A DNA stretch of 64,000 bases from Bacillus proteolyticus (GCF_001884065.1 NZ_MACH01000092.1:248001-312000); one strand, 5' to 3'. Shown: positions 8,651 through 17,954, numbered from the stretch's first letter. The notes: a model not told the origin generated them from the sequence alone. Numbers and translations are program-made.

Positions 8651-9565
8651 TTAAAAACCTTCTTCTTTCCTTACTTTTAATGAAGTTTCAATTATCATAT
8701 CTAATAGTTTACTATAATTAATTCCAGCCGCATCTGCACTTTTTGGTAGTAAACTTGATTGTGTCATCCCTGGTAATGTATTAACCTCCATTACATATGG
8801 AATTCCATCCTTCACCATCATATCAACCCTTGCATAAACACTACATTTTAATGCTTTATAACATGCCAATGACGCTTTATTTACACGTTCCTGTACTTCA
8901 GCTGGAAGTTCTATAACTTCTTCAATTGTACTAACATCATCGTATTTTGCATTGTAGTCAAAAAACTCAGCTGCATGTCGAATTGAAACGATAGGTAACT
9001 GTTTACCATCAAAAATTGAACATGTAATCTCGTCACCTTTTATATACTTCTCAATTACTACTTCAGAATCCCATTCGAATACAGTTTCCAGCATTGAGAT
9101 TAATTCATTTTTATCATTGACGATCTTTACGCCAACACTCGAGCCGCCAGAGTTTGGTTTTACCACTAACGGAAATCCTAACTTATCTAAATCATCAAGC
9201 TTTAGGTCCTCCATTTTTGTAAGTTCAATCCAATCTGGTGTTTCTACTCCTTCATAACGCAAAATCTTTTTCGAAATATTTTTGTCCATACATATACCGC
9301 TAGATAACATATTGCTACCGCTATATGGAATACCTAAACTCTCAAGTGTTCCTTGAACTGTACCATCTTCTCCGTATTTTCCGTGTAATGCTAGCAATGC
9401 AAAATCAATGTCTTTCGCTTTTTCAATTAAATCCATTTTTTCATTTAACGTAATTGGAACGATTTCATACTTATTTTTATCTAAATGTGCAATCATTTCA
9501 TTCCCAGTCATAATTGATACTTGTTTTTCAGAGGATACTCCTCCCATAATAACGCCAATTCTCAT
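8651..9565 (-). CDS. ddl: D-alanine--D-alanine ligase
   Basis: The enzyme joins two D-alanines with ATP to make the dipeptide for peptidoglycan precursors. The 304-residue product has the ATP-grasp fold: N-terminal 'IGVIMGGVSSEKQVS', central 'FPLVVKPNSGGSSVGV' and C-terminal 'YVMEVNTLPGMT' with the metal-binding Glu and Asn. The start is at 9565, not 9586, because GGAG lies about ten bases before it, inside the end of the upstream gene, and translation then begins four bases after that gene's stop. It is co-transcribed with a MocR regulator. This is one of the short DdlB-like forms and may be a second ligase beside a longer housekeeping Ddl elsewhere. Confidence 0.93.
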   Translation of the reverse strand: MRIGVIMGGVSSEKQVSIMTGNEMIAHLDKNKYEIVPITLNEKMDLIEKAKDIDFALLALHGKYGEDGTVQGTLESLGIPYSGSNMLSSGICMDKNISKKILRYEGVETPDWIELTKMEDLKLDDLDKLGFPLVVKPNSGGSSVGVKIVNDKNELISMLETVFEWDSEVVIEKYIKGDEITCSIFDGKQLPIVSIRHAAEFFDYNAKYDDVSTIEEVIELPAEVQERVNKASLACYKALKCSVYARVDMMVKDGIPYVMEVNTLPGMTQSSLLPKSADAAGINYSKLLDMIIETSLKVRKEEGF

Positions 9566-9569
9566 TTTC

Positions 9570-11018
9570 TCAACTCCAAGTTTCATTTTTTAAAGTTTCA
9601 CCAATTATTTGAATCCCACTAACTATTTCTTTTTCCTTCAATCGTGAAAAGCCTAAGCGGAATGTGTTCTCTCCTCCTCCATCAGAGTAAAAAACATCTC
9701 CAGGAGAAAACGTAACTCCTTTCTCATAACACTTTTGTAAAAGTGCGCGGGCTTGAATTTTTTCTTCCAACTCTATAAATAAATGAAGTCCACCATCTCC
9801 AGTCATTCTTTTAAACGGAATGTACTGATTACACGCCCCAACAGTTAACTCATATTTTTTCTTATAAACAGATCTTGCTTTTTTTAAATATTTTTCAAAA
9901 TATCCTTCATGTAAATATTGAAACAAAACAGCTTGATCTAACGTTGATGTGTGAATGGTTCGTGCTCTTTTTACACTTTCTAAATAATGAATGAGTTCTT
10001 TATCTGCGATGATCCAACCTACACGTAAACCAGGGAAAAGTACCTTTGAAAAGCTACTAATATAAATCACATTATTACCAGCCCCAGCAAAAGTTAATAA
10101 TGGCGCTAAATGTGAACCTGAATAACGTAATTCCTCATTAAATCCATCCTCTATAATAGGAATCTTATATTTTGAAAATAATCTCATCAATTCCGTTCTT
10201 TTCTCCGAACTCGTAACAATACCAGTTGGATTATGATAAGAAGGGATTAAATACGCGAAATCAAAATCCTTTTCACGCAAACTTTTTTCTACTTCATTCG
10301 TATCAATACCATCATCATTCATATTAATCCCATGAACTTCAAGTCCATGTAAACGAAAAAGTTTCAATGCAGCATGGTGAGTTGGGTTTTCACAAATAAC
10401 ACGCCCTGATTTTTTCGATAAAGAAGATAATACAATATCTAATCCTTCTGTAAATCCATTTGTAATTAAAATATCTTTGTTCGAAATATCTACACCTTTC
10501 ATTTCCATGTAATGGAGTAAATAATTCATTAACGGTCTATAACCTTTTGCATATCCGTAGTTCAGTACGATATCCCCTTCAATGGACATGCGAGTAAGAA
10601 AAGCTCTTTTGAAATTTTCAACATCAAATAGCTTTTCATCCGGTGCTATACTATTAAAAACAATCATTCCTTTTTCCCAGCGAACACCATGTTTCATTAA
10701 ATCTAATTCATCCGCTAATGCGGTAACTGTATTGAGTTTATTTTTCCAATCTATTTCAACAGACGAAGTGTTAGAAATATCAACCTTCGCAACAAAATTT
10801 CCTTTTCCTTTAACTGCATAAATGAGTCCTTCTTGCTCTAAATCCGCATAAGCAGCGAGTACTGTATTTCTGCTCACAGATAGTAATTCACTCAGTTCCC
10901 TTGTTGATGGGATCTTTTGGTTCCCTAACAAATGTCCTTTCATAATCATCTTTTTTAAATAATCTTTCAGTTGAATATAAACAGGACGATCTTTCACAAC
11001 TTTAAAATCTTTAAACAA
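9570..11018 (-). CDS. MocR/GntR-family PLP-dependent regulator (DdlR-like)
   Basis: An N-terminal winged helix-turn-helix of GntR type ('IPSTRELSELLSVSRNTV') is fused to a class I aminotransferase-like domain. The PLP lysine sits in 'ISSFSKVLFPGLRVGW', and 'SYHNPTGIV' lies ahead of it. MocR proteins use PLP or its amino-acid adduct as a signal. The gene directly precedes ddl and contains that gene's ribosome binding site. In Brevibacillus a MocR protein named DdlR controls ddl, so the same job is likely here. A TTG at 11018 is preferred as start because AGGGGG precedes it; an in-frame ATG at 11039 has no good site. Confidence 0.88.
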   Translation of the reverse strand: MFKDFKVVKDRPVYIQLKDYLKKMIMKGHLLGNQKIPSTRELSELLSVSRNTVLAAYADLEQEGLIYAVKGKGNFVAKVDISNTSSVEIDWKNKLNTVTALADELDLMKHGVRWEKGMIVFNSIAPDEKLFDVENFKRAFLTRMSIEGDIVLNYGYAKGYRPLMNYLLHYMEMKGVDISNKDILITNGFTEGLDIVLSSLSKKSGRVICENPTHHAALKLFRLHGLEVHGINMNDDGIDTNEVEKSLREKDFDFAYLIPSYHNPTGIVTSSEKRTELMRLFSKYKIPIIEDGFNEELRYSGSHLAPLLTFAGAGNNVIYISSFSKVLFPGLRVGWIIADKELIHYLESVKRARTIHTSTLDQAVLFQYLHEGYFEKYLKKARSVYKKKYELTVGACNQYIPFKRMTGDGGLHLFIELEEKIQARALLQKCYEKGVTFSPGDVFYSDGGGENTFRLGFSRLKEKEIVSGIQIIGETLKNETWS

Positions 11019-11109
11019 ATCCTTACCCCCTGCAATCATTTTTGCATATTTATTTCATTTTCAAAAGGTCCACTACATATGTATTTTTTATTAATAGCGG
11101 TACGGTCTA

Positions 11110-11256
11110 ATAAAGTGAAACTTTAATCAGTGGGGATTTTGTTCATCCCCCACCGATTATTAGCCCGCATCAATCGGATATATATGGGCAATAAGGATCC
11201 CACCTAACTTTTTTGCTCCATTCGAATTTTGAAGGTATAAGTTTTACTGCTATAAA
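11110..11256 (+). repeat. Diverged bcr1 element at the 3' end of hom
   Basis: This 147-base segment aligns end to end with the reverse complement of the 155-base bcr1 at 33194-33348. Shared blocks include ATAAAGTGAAACT, TAATCAGTGGGG, CATCCCC, GATTATTAGCCC, ATGGGCA, CCACCTAACTT, CGAATTTTGA and AGTTTTACTGC. Both ends carry the ATAAA (TTTAT) motif typical of bcr1. The right end overlaps the last codons and stop of the broken hom gene, so the element sits exactly at the end of that reading frame. It is more diverged than the second copy. Confidence 0.8.
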
Positions 11257-12281
11257 TCTCTACGATATAAGTTAATTACATCTTTTAAAGCAGCTGCTGC
11301 GGCTCCGCGTGGATTAGAAGCTCCACCAATTGTAGTAACTTGTCCCATTGTATCTGTAAAGAATGTTATTCCTTTTTCAGTTCCATTTACTTTTGCTAGT
11401 GAATGGTCTTTTTCTATTTCAAGCGATTCTACATTAAGATTCACTTTACCATCCTTATCCTTATCCTTATATGCTGAAGCTATTAATTTAATATATTTGT
11501 TTTGCTCCTTAGCATTTCGAATTTGTTGTTTTGTAACACTTTCGATTCCTTTTATATGTATATCTGTAAGCGTATTCTAAACACCCATCAAGCTGTTTGC
11601 CAAAAGTAACAATTTACACGCACTATCTGAACCACTTACATCTAGTATTGGGTTCGTCTCAGCAATTCCTTTATTTTGCGCTTCTTTCAGTGCTTCTTCA
11701 AAAGTAACATCTTCTTCATACATTTTTGTAAGTATATAATTAGTTGTCCCGTTTAATATTCCTTCTATTTTTTCAATATTGCAGCCAGCTAAACTAAATT
11801 GTCCAATATCTAATGTCGGTAGTGCTGCGGCAGTTGCGCCACTATATCGAATTCGTACATTCGCTTCTTTTGCTGCTTCCTTCATTTCTCTCCAGTGAGT
11901 AACAAGTGCACCTTTCGAAATTGCTACAATATCCATATGTTTCTCCATCGCTTGTTTTATATATTGTTTTCCTGGATTTCCATCTTTAAGATTTGTAACA
12001 GTTGATTCTACCAATACAGTACCACTTATCCCACTTGTTGCACGTTCGCCTGGATGATGTTCTATATATTTTTCAATCGCAGCAGTACCGCCACCATACA
12101 TTAGTAAATGATGAATAGACAAACCTTCCTCATTATGTATTGCAATATTTCTACCTAATACGCCACTTACAACTAAATGGATTCCATATGTTTCGTATAT
12201 ATATAAATATTTTTCGTTTACTAATTTTATAAACTCTCTTCCTACAGTCCCGTATCCTGATAAAACAACTTGTATTTTCAT
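11250..12281 (-). pseudogene. hom: Homoserine dehydrogenase interrupted by a nonsense codon
   Basis: Homoserine dehydrogenase reduces aspartate semialdehyde to homoserine on the way to threonine and methionine. The first part has the Rossmann start 'VVLSGYGTVGREFI', the catalytic region 'IVAISKGALVTHW' and 'EGILNGTTNYILTKMYE'. After 'LLANSLMGV' a TAG (11577-11579) interrupts the frame. The frame continues in register with 'NTLTDIHIKGIESVTKQQI' through 'GGASNPRGAAAAALKDVI' to the stop at 11250. Full length would be about 343 residues, a form without an ACT domain. A hexamer repeat (AAGGAT three times, 11451-11470) adds KDKDKD. The start at 12281 follows GGGGGG. One base change explains the break. 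Confidence 0.85.
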
Positions 12282-12327
12282 AATATCCCCCCATATTTTT
12301 CTTCCATATCCCTCTTTCAATATAATA

Positions 12328-12361
12328 TAAAGCGCCCCCGAATTCCATCGAGAGCGCTTTA
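12328..12361 (-). terminator. Rho-independent terminator after the lipase gene
   Basis: A GC-rich stem (AAAGCGC...GCGCTTT with inner CTCG/CGGG pairing) is followed by a T-rich stretch on the minus strand, eight bases past the lipase stop. It separates lipase transcription from hom. Confidence 0.85.
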
Positions 12362-12368
12362 TTATTAA

Positions 12369-13610
12369 CTATTGCGGTAGCCGTGATAACTTTTCTGCAA
12401 TTGTTCTATAAAACTCTTGAATATTAGAAAAACCTAACGTGTCTGAAACACTTAATCCTACCATATCGAGATGATCCCAATTTACTTTCGTTTCAATATG
12501 ATTCCATTTTCCAGCCTGTAAAAACTCATTATTATATACAGCAATATTAGACGAAGGCGCAATCATAGAATTTGTATTTACTACACCGTCATTTTGCCAC
12601 CAAGATGTATCAATTAATGGGCGATTTTCTTCAAATCTTGCATAGGAACCTAAGAAAACTGCATTCCCCATTAACACTTTGTTCATTGTAATATGAGGTA
12701 GTTGTAAACCCGTTATAGGTGCTGCTTGTGATGCATGTCCACTATACGATAAGTAATATACATCCGATTGTGTCTTTACCCAACTATTTAACTCCTTTGC
12801 TCCATCAGTACTTAAATCCCATTGACTAATATCTTTTGTATTTTTCCAAATTGCACTATTTAATATCCGATCAGTATATTGGAAGAAGGACTCTCCAGCA
12901 TTTTTTTTCATACCCCATTGATCCAATTTAAAATCATATAACGATAAATTATTGTTTCCTCCTAAACTCGCAGCTGTAATGAGTAAATCTTTAACAAACG
13001 GAAGCAATAGACTACCATCCGCAAGTGTTGTCCCGTTGTGAGGAGTTGCTAAAGTTGTAACACTATGAACATACGATTTACCACCTTCAAATAGTGGTGA
13101 TATCTTTGTGTTCGGATGATTTTTCACATAATTTTTTTCTTCATAACTTCCTTCTTTTAATAGCTGTACTAATGTTCTCGTCGTTTGTCCTCCCATACTA
13201 TGCCCAACTAAATGAACTTTATTTGTTTCACTCCAATTCGTTGCAAAACCACTATATGTTCTACCAAAACGATTATGTCCATGTTTCTCAGCGTGTGCCG
13301 CACCATAATCTACTGTTCCACCGTTAATTTGCGCGTATAATTCACATGCACGGTCCCAATTACTAGAAACAGGGCCAACAGCAGCAGTATGTACTGTGTA
13401 ACCATTTCTTTTTAAATCTTCCTGTATATCATGAACACCACCCCAATATTTTACCTCTAACATTTCTTCCCTACCCCATCCAGCAAATCCATTCACTAAA
13501 ATGATAGGATAATTATTTTGTTGTCTCTCTTCAGCGTAAGTTGTTTTCGCTGCGAATGAACAAACAGTTACTAATGTGAAAAAACATACTTTTAAAAATA
13601 ACTTCCCCAT
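12369..13610 (-). CDS. Secreted triacylglycerol lipase, family I.5
   Basis: This is a 413-residue exported esterase that hydrolyses long-chain triglycerides. A Sec signal peptide occupies about residues 1-26 (basic start, hydrophobic core, cleavage after TYA). The mature protein begins with 'YPIILVNGFAGWGREEM', the oxyanion-hole region of Geobacillus-type lipases. The catalytic triad is visible: Ser138 in GHSMGG, Asp341 in 'WWQNDGVVNTNSM' and His380 in NWDHLDM. The His/Asp-rich region around residues 60-125 fits the zinc-binding extra domain of this family. It is a single-gene unit with its own terminator. Confidence 0.92.
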   Translation of the reverse strand: MGKLFLKVCFFTLVTVCSFAAKTTYAEERQQNNYPIILVNGFAGWGREEMLEVKYWGGVHDIQEDLKRNGYTVHTAAVGPVSSNWDRACELYAQINGGTVDYGAAHAEKHGHNRFGRTYSGFATNWSETNKVHLVGHSMGGQTTRTLVQLLKEGSYEEKNYVKNHPNTKISPLFEGGKSYVHSVTTLATPHNGTTLADGSLLLPFVKDLLITAASLGGNNNLSLYDFKLDQWGMKKNAGESFFQYTDRILNSAIWKNTKDISQWDLSTDGAKELNSWVKTQSDVYYLSYSGHASQAAPITGLQLPHITMNKVLMGNAVFLGSYARFEENRPLIDTSWWQNDGVVNTNSMIAPSSNIAVYNNEFLQAGKWNHIETKVNWDHLDMVGLSVSDTLGFSNIQEFYRTIAEKLSRLPQ

Positions 13611-13856
13611 ACTTTCTCCCCCTAATTAAACACTTTCATTTTTCTGTGAAAAAGATTGACACAATCAGTTTTTAACTTAAACATAATGTAAAGTATTTTA
13701 TATACGTTGTATATATAGAAAACATATATAAATGTTGATAAATATTAATTCAAGTTAATATTTATTTTTTACAATATTAGCTATAGTTTCCTCATGTTCA
13801 ACGGATTAAAAGATCATAAGAAAACTAATTTCGCTGCTTGAAAAGAAGGAAAAAGC

Positions 13857-14198
13857 ATGCAAATCGGATCAAACATTCATACATTATCTCAACCTACTAA
13901 AATAACTCCATCTAATCTTGAGCATAATACTATCTCTTCTACTAAACTTGAAGGTAAGAAAGCGAATGATCCTATCAAGTTCGATATTTGTTCATCTGAA
14001 AAAGAAATGAAACAGCCTAAGCATAAATTTAACGAATTAGATTTATGGAAGATGTTGAAAGATAAAGGTGTTCCATTATGGATCATCCTTGAAATGCTAC
14101 AAAAAGTCCGTAAAGAAAAAGAAGCTCAAAATAGTTCGGCTCAAAATCCAAATTCGATTGAAGAAACGAACGAGACTCGATTAAATGAAGTAATGTAG
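13857..14198 (+). CDS. Uncharacterised small soluble protein
   Basis: The 113-residue product is hydrophilic and rich in Asn, Ser, Lys and Glu. Its one ordered-looking segment, 'FNELDLWKMLKDKGVPLWIILEML' (quoted in part: ELDLWKMLKDKGVPLW), looks like an amphipathic helix pair. The tails are probably disordered. I do not recognise a family. The start at 13857 follows GAAGGAAAAA. It is a single-gene unit with a strong bidirectional terminator just downstream. Confidence 0.65.
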   Translation: MQIGSNIHTLSQPTKITPSNLEHNTISSTKLEGKKANDPIKFDICSSEKEMKQPKHKFNELDLWKMLKDKGVPLWIILEMLQKVRKEKEAQNSSAQNPNSIEETNETRLNEVM

Positions 14199-14225
14199 TT
14201 TATGTTCTCTAAATGATCTATACAT

Positions 14226-14275
14226 AAAAAGAGTTCAAGATCGATAAAGTTTCTATCAACCTCGAACTCTTTTTT
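14226..14275. terminator. Bidirectional terminator between converging genes
   Basis: A long imperfect stem (AAAAAGAGTTC ... GAACTCTTTTTT) has a T run on one side and an A run on the other. It serves the plus-strand gene ending at 14198 and the minus-strand lipoprotein gene, whose last bases it overlaps. Confidence 0.85.
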
Positions 14276-14945
14276 AAGATTTTTCTCCAATCGTTACAAA
14301 CTGAAAAGATACTTCTCCTTCTAAACCTTTAATTAGCTTTCTTACTTTTACATTTTCATTAATCAATGTATTATCTGTCGACATTTTAGGTTTTTCGTCA
14401 CCTAAAGATTTTTTCAGATGAAGAAGTTGCATTTTCGTTTCATTTGCTTTTATTTCTTTATATACACTATTTTTCGCTACAATCACATACCATTGAAACC
14501 CATAATTACGAGTGTTACCAATCCAAGCATTACTATCATATTTAACAGGAATCTCTCTTCCTTCTATTTCAATACTTTGTATAGTCTTTTCGTCTTCATG
14601 TGTAAATAATAATGAGCCTTCTTTTGGAAAATTCGGTAATGTGTCTATAGGCATAGAACTGGATACATTATCCCGTTTACAAAAAATCTTTTCTTTAATC
14701 ATCGCTTGCGCAGTAGATTCATTTAATATTAGTACCTTCCCTTTTCCAAATTCACCTGTTTTCACTGAATAAACTTCATTTTCTTTCGTATTTTCCTTAT
14801 AACGATTAATAATTGGTGAAGCATTATTCTCATCTCCAATTATTAGTACACCGTTAGCTGGGAATAAGTCTTCATTTTTAGAACATGCGCTTAAGCTTAT
14901 TAAAATTATTATAGTTAACATGAAGATAGTTAGTGTTCTTTTCAT
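14274..14945 (-). CDS. Lipoprotein linked to a BceAB-type transporter
   Basis: This encodes a lipoprotein of about 223 residues. The signal has a lipobox LSAC, with the lipidated Cys about 21 residues from the start. The mature part is hydrophilic and contains no family motif I know. The start at 14945 follows AAAGGA; an ATG at 14960 has no site. The gene follows the permease gene by 67 bases on the same strand, so it is probably the last gene of a bceA-bceB-lipoprotein unit. A role as an extracellular partner of the transporter is inference from position. No promoter or terminator is obvious between the two. Confidence 0.78.
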   Translation of the reverse strand: MKRTLTIFMLTIIILISLSACSKNEDLFPANGVLIIGDENNASPIINRYKENTKENEVYSVKTGEFGKGKVLILNESTAQAMIKEKIFCKRDNVSSSMPIDTLPNFPKEGSLLFTHEDEKTIQSIEIEGREIPVKYDSNAWIGNTRNYGFQWYVIVAKNSVYKEIKANETKMQLLHLKKSLGDEKPKMSTDNTLINENVKVRKLIKGLEGEVSFQFVTIGEKS

Positions 14946-15012
14946 CACGGTTCCTTTCATAATTCAATTTGTTTTTCACATGATTTCCTGTAATCTTAAT
15001 AGTTGATATCCT

Positions 15013-16944
15013 CTATTGTTCCATAGTTTTATACAGCTTTTGTAGGTACCGCCAACGAGTTATAAAGAAATATAAAACTTGTATACATATAAATGAAATT
15101 AAAATAACGATAGAGCTATTTAAAATAGAAAAATCGACTAATTGTTGTAATGCCGTATAAGCGACTACAGTATGAATTACTGCAACGACAATCGGTAAGA
15201 AGAACATTAATAATAATTGTCTCGTTACAACTTTTTTTAACTCTCGTTTACTTAATCCCATTTTCGAAATCATTTTATATTGCTGTTGATCGCGATCCAA
15301 ATCAGTATATAATCGAAAATAGATAAAACTAGCAGCGAATGTGAAGAAGACGATTCCGACTAAAACACTTGCCATAAGTAATAATCCATTCGTTTGCTTT
15401 GCACTTAACAAATCTAATGTTAAAGCTTGAAAGTAGAAATTATCTTTGCTAACATCTTTTTCAAATATACTATTTAATTGGTTTGAAATCTCTTTCGTTT
15501 TCATCCAATCATCTACAACAAATCCGTAAGTACGATTTTGATCACCTATATCATCTTGGTCAGGAGAAACAGGAATTCCATCATACACATGATCTTGAAC
15601 AGCAATATAAATACTTCTAGTATCATGCGGTAAAACTAAATTTTCTACAGCTTTTTTCACACGAAATGTCTTTGTCCAATCTCCTTGAATGACTTCAATA
15701 TTCTTTTTATAGTCACCATTTCTAAATTCTTGTTTTTGGGATACCATTCCAGGAATTAGTAAAATTTCATCTTCTTTTTCAATCGTTTCTTGTTGATACC
15801 CGAGTGCTCTCGCAAGTTCGTTATATTCACTTAACTTTATTACATATACGTTACTTTCTGTATATTTATTTGAAGACGAAGCCATTCGATAAGGAATATT
15901 AGCATCATCAAGATGTTTTTTTATAGTAGAGAGATTTTTATCTACCTCTTTGTCTGTTTCAAAACTTACATACAGAAATGTATACGGATTTGTCATTCTT
16001 ACTAAATCCCTATTACCGAGAGCAGCTGTCGTACCAATTGCTGTAAATGCAACTGCTGAAATAATAGATACTATAAAAAACATGGTTGCATTATCTTTCA
16101 TACGATAAATCAATTCTGAGAATGTTAATATATTCGTTCTCTTTAAAAAGAAAGATTCACTTCTTTTTGCCAGATACAATATATAAACGCTACATTGCGT
16201 ATATAAAAAGTACGTTCCTATAATTACTAAAAGTACACCCGTTCCGAGCGTAATAAAACTATGATTTGAAATAAAATGAAATACTGATAAATACCCACAT
16301 CCTATACTAATTAAAGAAAGTAGCGATAATAAAATTGAAGATTTCGGTTCAGGTTTTGGTTTTTCTTCTGCTTGAATGAGTTCTACAAGTTCTGTTACTT
16401 TTACCATTTTAAAAGTAACAAGCGAAACAATTAAAAATAAGAAAAGAAACGTGATGACTGTTAATAATACCGCCTGCACTGGTATATAAAAAGGTAGGCC
16501 ATTGTTAATCATTAATACACTTGCGCTTATCAATAACACTAGCTTAGAGAATACGAGTCCAATGAGAATCCCTATACAAATTGAACCAAATCCAATTAAC
16601 ATATTTTCAATTAATAATAATTTCTTAAGCTGTCGCATTGACATACCTTGCATCATTAATATGCCAAATTCTTTCTTACGCGTTTTTAAAAATGAACTGA
16701 CTGAATATAGAATGAAGAAAAATGAAAATACAAAAATTAATCCTTGCGAAACGGTAAATCCTAACGTACCAAATGCACTTATTGTTGCACTTGTCGATTT
16801 TAACTCCCCTTGTAAATCAGGATGAAATAATAATAGGGCATACGTAAAGAAAATCATAATAGAAAATGCACAACTTAAAAAATGGGCAGCGTATGTACGC
16901 TTATTACGAAAAATATTATTAAATGCGAACTGACAAAAAGTCAT
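15013..16944 (-). CDS. BceB-type ABC transporter permease
   Basis: This is the membrane subunit of a peptide-antibiotic detoxification and sensing transporter. The 643-residue protein has ten predicted membrane segments and a large extracellular domain between segments 7 and 8 (about residues 310-520), the hallmark of BceB proteins. FtsX-like segments lie near both ends. It overlaps the ATPase gene by 26 bases, and GGAGGAAAAAGG precedes its start. BceB proteins also act as the sensor for an intramembrane-sensing histidine kinase. Such a kinase with its regulator lies about 6 kb to the right. Confidence 0.9.
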   Translation of the reverse strand: MTFCQFAFNNIFRNKRTYAAHFLSCAFSIMIFFTYALLLFHPDLQGELKSTSATISAFGTLGFTVSQGLIFVFSFFFILYSVSSFLKTRKKEFGILMMQGMSMRQLKKLLLIENMLIGFGSICIGILIGLVFSKLVLLISASVLMINNGLPFYIPVQAVLLTVITFLFLFLIVSLVTFKMVKVTELVELIQAEEKPKPEPKSSILLSLLSLISIGCGYLSVFHFISNHSFITLGTGVLLVIIGTYFLYTQCSVYILYLAKRSESFFLKRTNILTFSELIYRMKDNATMFFIVSIISAVAFTAIGTTAALGNRDLVRMTNPYTFLYVSFETDKEVDKNLSTIKKHLDDANIPYRMASSSNKYTESNVYVIKLSEYNELARALGYQQETIEKEDEILLIPGMVSQKQEFRNGDYKKNIEVIQGDWTKTFRVKKAVENLVLPHDTRSIYIAVQDHVYDGIPVSPDQDDIGDQNRTYGFVVDDWMKTKEISNQLNSIFEKDVSKDNFYFQALTLDLLSAKQTNGLLLMASVLVGIVFFTFAASFIYFRLYTDLDRDQQQYKMISKMGLSKRELKKVVTRQLLLMFFLPIVVAVIHTVVAYTALQQLVDFSILNSSIVILISFICIQVLYFFITRWRYLQKLYKTMEQ

Positions 16945-17689
16945 GCCTTTTTCCTCCTAACAAAGAAAGGACATCCATAATCTTTTGATAAAAGGCTTGC
17001 CTACTTTCACCACAATAAATTTCGTTATATAATTGACCATCTTTAATAAATATAACTCTGCTGCAAAAACTCGCTGCATAAGGATCATGTGTAACTAACA
17101 TCATCGTGGCTTTTTCTTCTTTATTAAGAGTATCTAGCATCTCCATTACATCATTTGAAGATTTAGAGTCTAAATTCCCAGTTGGTTCATCGGCAAGTAA
17201 TAATTGTGGTTTATGAACGATTGCACGAGCGATTGCAGTTCTTTGAGCTTGCCCCCCTGATATTTCAAACGTTCTTTTACTCAATATATCTGCAATATTT
17301 AATTTCTCTGCAATTTCTTCCACTCGTTTGTTCATTTCTTGTACAGATACACCATCTAATGTCATCGGCAATACGATATTTTCCTTTACTGTAAGTGTGC
17401 TAAGTAAATTAAATGATTGAAAAACAAATCCTAATTGTTTCCTACGAAATAAAGCTAAACTGTCTGATGATAACTGGAAAGGATTTGTACCATTTATTAA
17501 CATTTCTCCTGATGATGGAGAATCGATAGTAGATACCATATTTAATAATGTTGTTTTCCCGCTACCTGATGGTCCCATAATTCCTACAAATTCACCTTCT
17601 TGAATTGATAAATCAATATCTACCAATGCTTTAAAAGGTATTTTCCCTTTATATACTTTACTAATACTTTTTGCATGTAAAATTTCCAT
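16919..17689 (-). CDS. BceA-type ABC transporter ATPase
   Basis: The 256-residue ATPase drives the BceB-like permease. Walker A is 'GPSGSGKTTLL' (about residue 39), the Q-loop lies in 'GFVFQSFNLLS', the signature is ISGGQAQR, and Walker B is 'LLLADEPTGNLDS' followed by the H-loop in VTHD. This belongs to the MacB/LolD/BceA class. A TnACA-N4-TGTAA box lies about 80 bases upstream of the start, so induction by a BceR-type response regulator is likely. The ribosome binding site GGGAGAA precedes the ATG. Confidence 0.93.
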   Translation of the reverse strand: MEILHAKSISKVYKGKIPFKALVDIDLSIQEGEFVGIMGPSGSGKTTLLNMVSTIDSPSSGEMLINGTNPFQLSSDSLALFRRKQLGFVFQSFNLLSTLTVKENIVLPMTLDGVSVQEMNKRVEEIAEKLNIADILSKRTFEISGGQAQRTAIARAIVHKPQLLLADEPTGNLDSKSSNDVMEMLDTLNKEEKATMMLVTHDPYAASFCSRVIFIKDGQLYNEIYCGESRQAFYQKIMDVLSLLGGKRHDFLSVRI

Positions 17690-17771
17690 TTATATTCTCC
17701 CTTCATTTCCACTGCTCACTATAAAGTGTAAATGAATTGTCTTATAGCACATATTGATTCATCTTTCATTT

Positions 17772-17791
17772 ATCTTACACGCTTGTAAGAT
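17772..17791 (-). promoter_or_regulatory. BceR-type operator upstream of bceA
   Basis: A perfect inverted repeat, arms ATCTTACA and TGTAAGAT around four bases, matches the TnACA-N4-TGTAA consensus known for BceR-like regulators. A possible -10 (TATAAG, 17741-17746) lies downstream on the minus strand, at a spacing that fits an activator site. Confidence 0.75.
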
Positions 17792-17912
17792 TTCTAAAAA
17801 AACTGATAACAAACTTATTTTCAATCTATAATCAGTGTATATCCATCTTATAATATTTGCATTGTGGTATGAAATACAATGCTATTTATTTCTAATTTTT
17901 ATTAATATAAGA

Positions 17913-17941
17913 AAAAAGACCGATTGTTTTATCGGTCTTTT
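17913..17941. terminator. Bidirectional terminator hairpin
   Basis: Arms AAAAGACCGAT and ATCGGTCTTTT flank a short loop, with A and T runs on the two sides. On the minus strand it terminates the DUF3267 gene. Confidence 0.82.
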
Positions 17942-17954
17942 ACTTTCAAGTATC

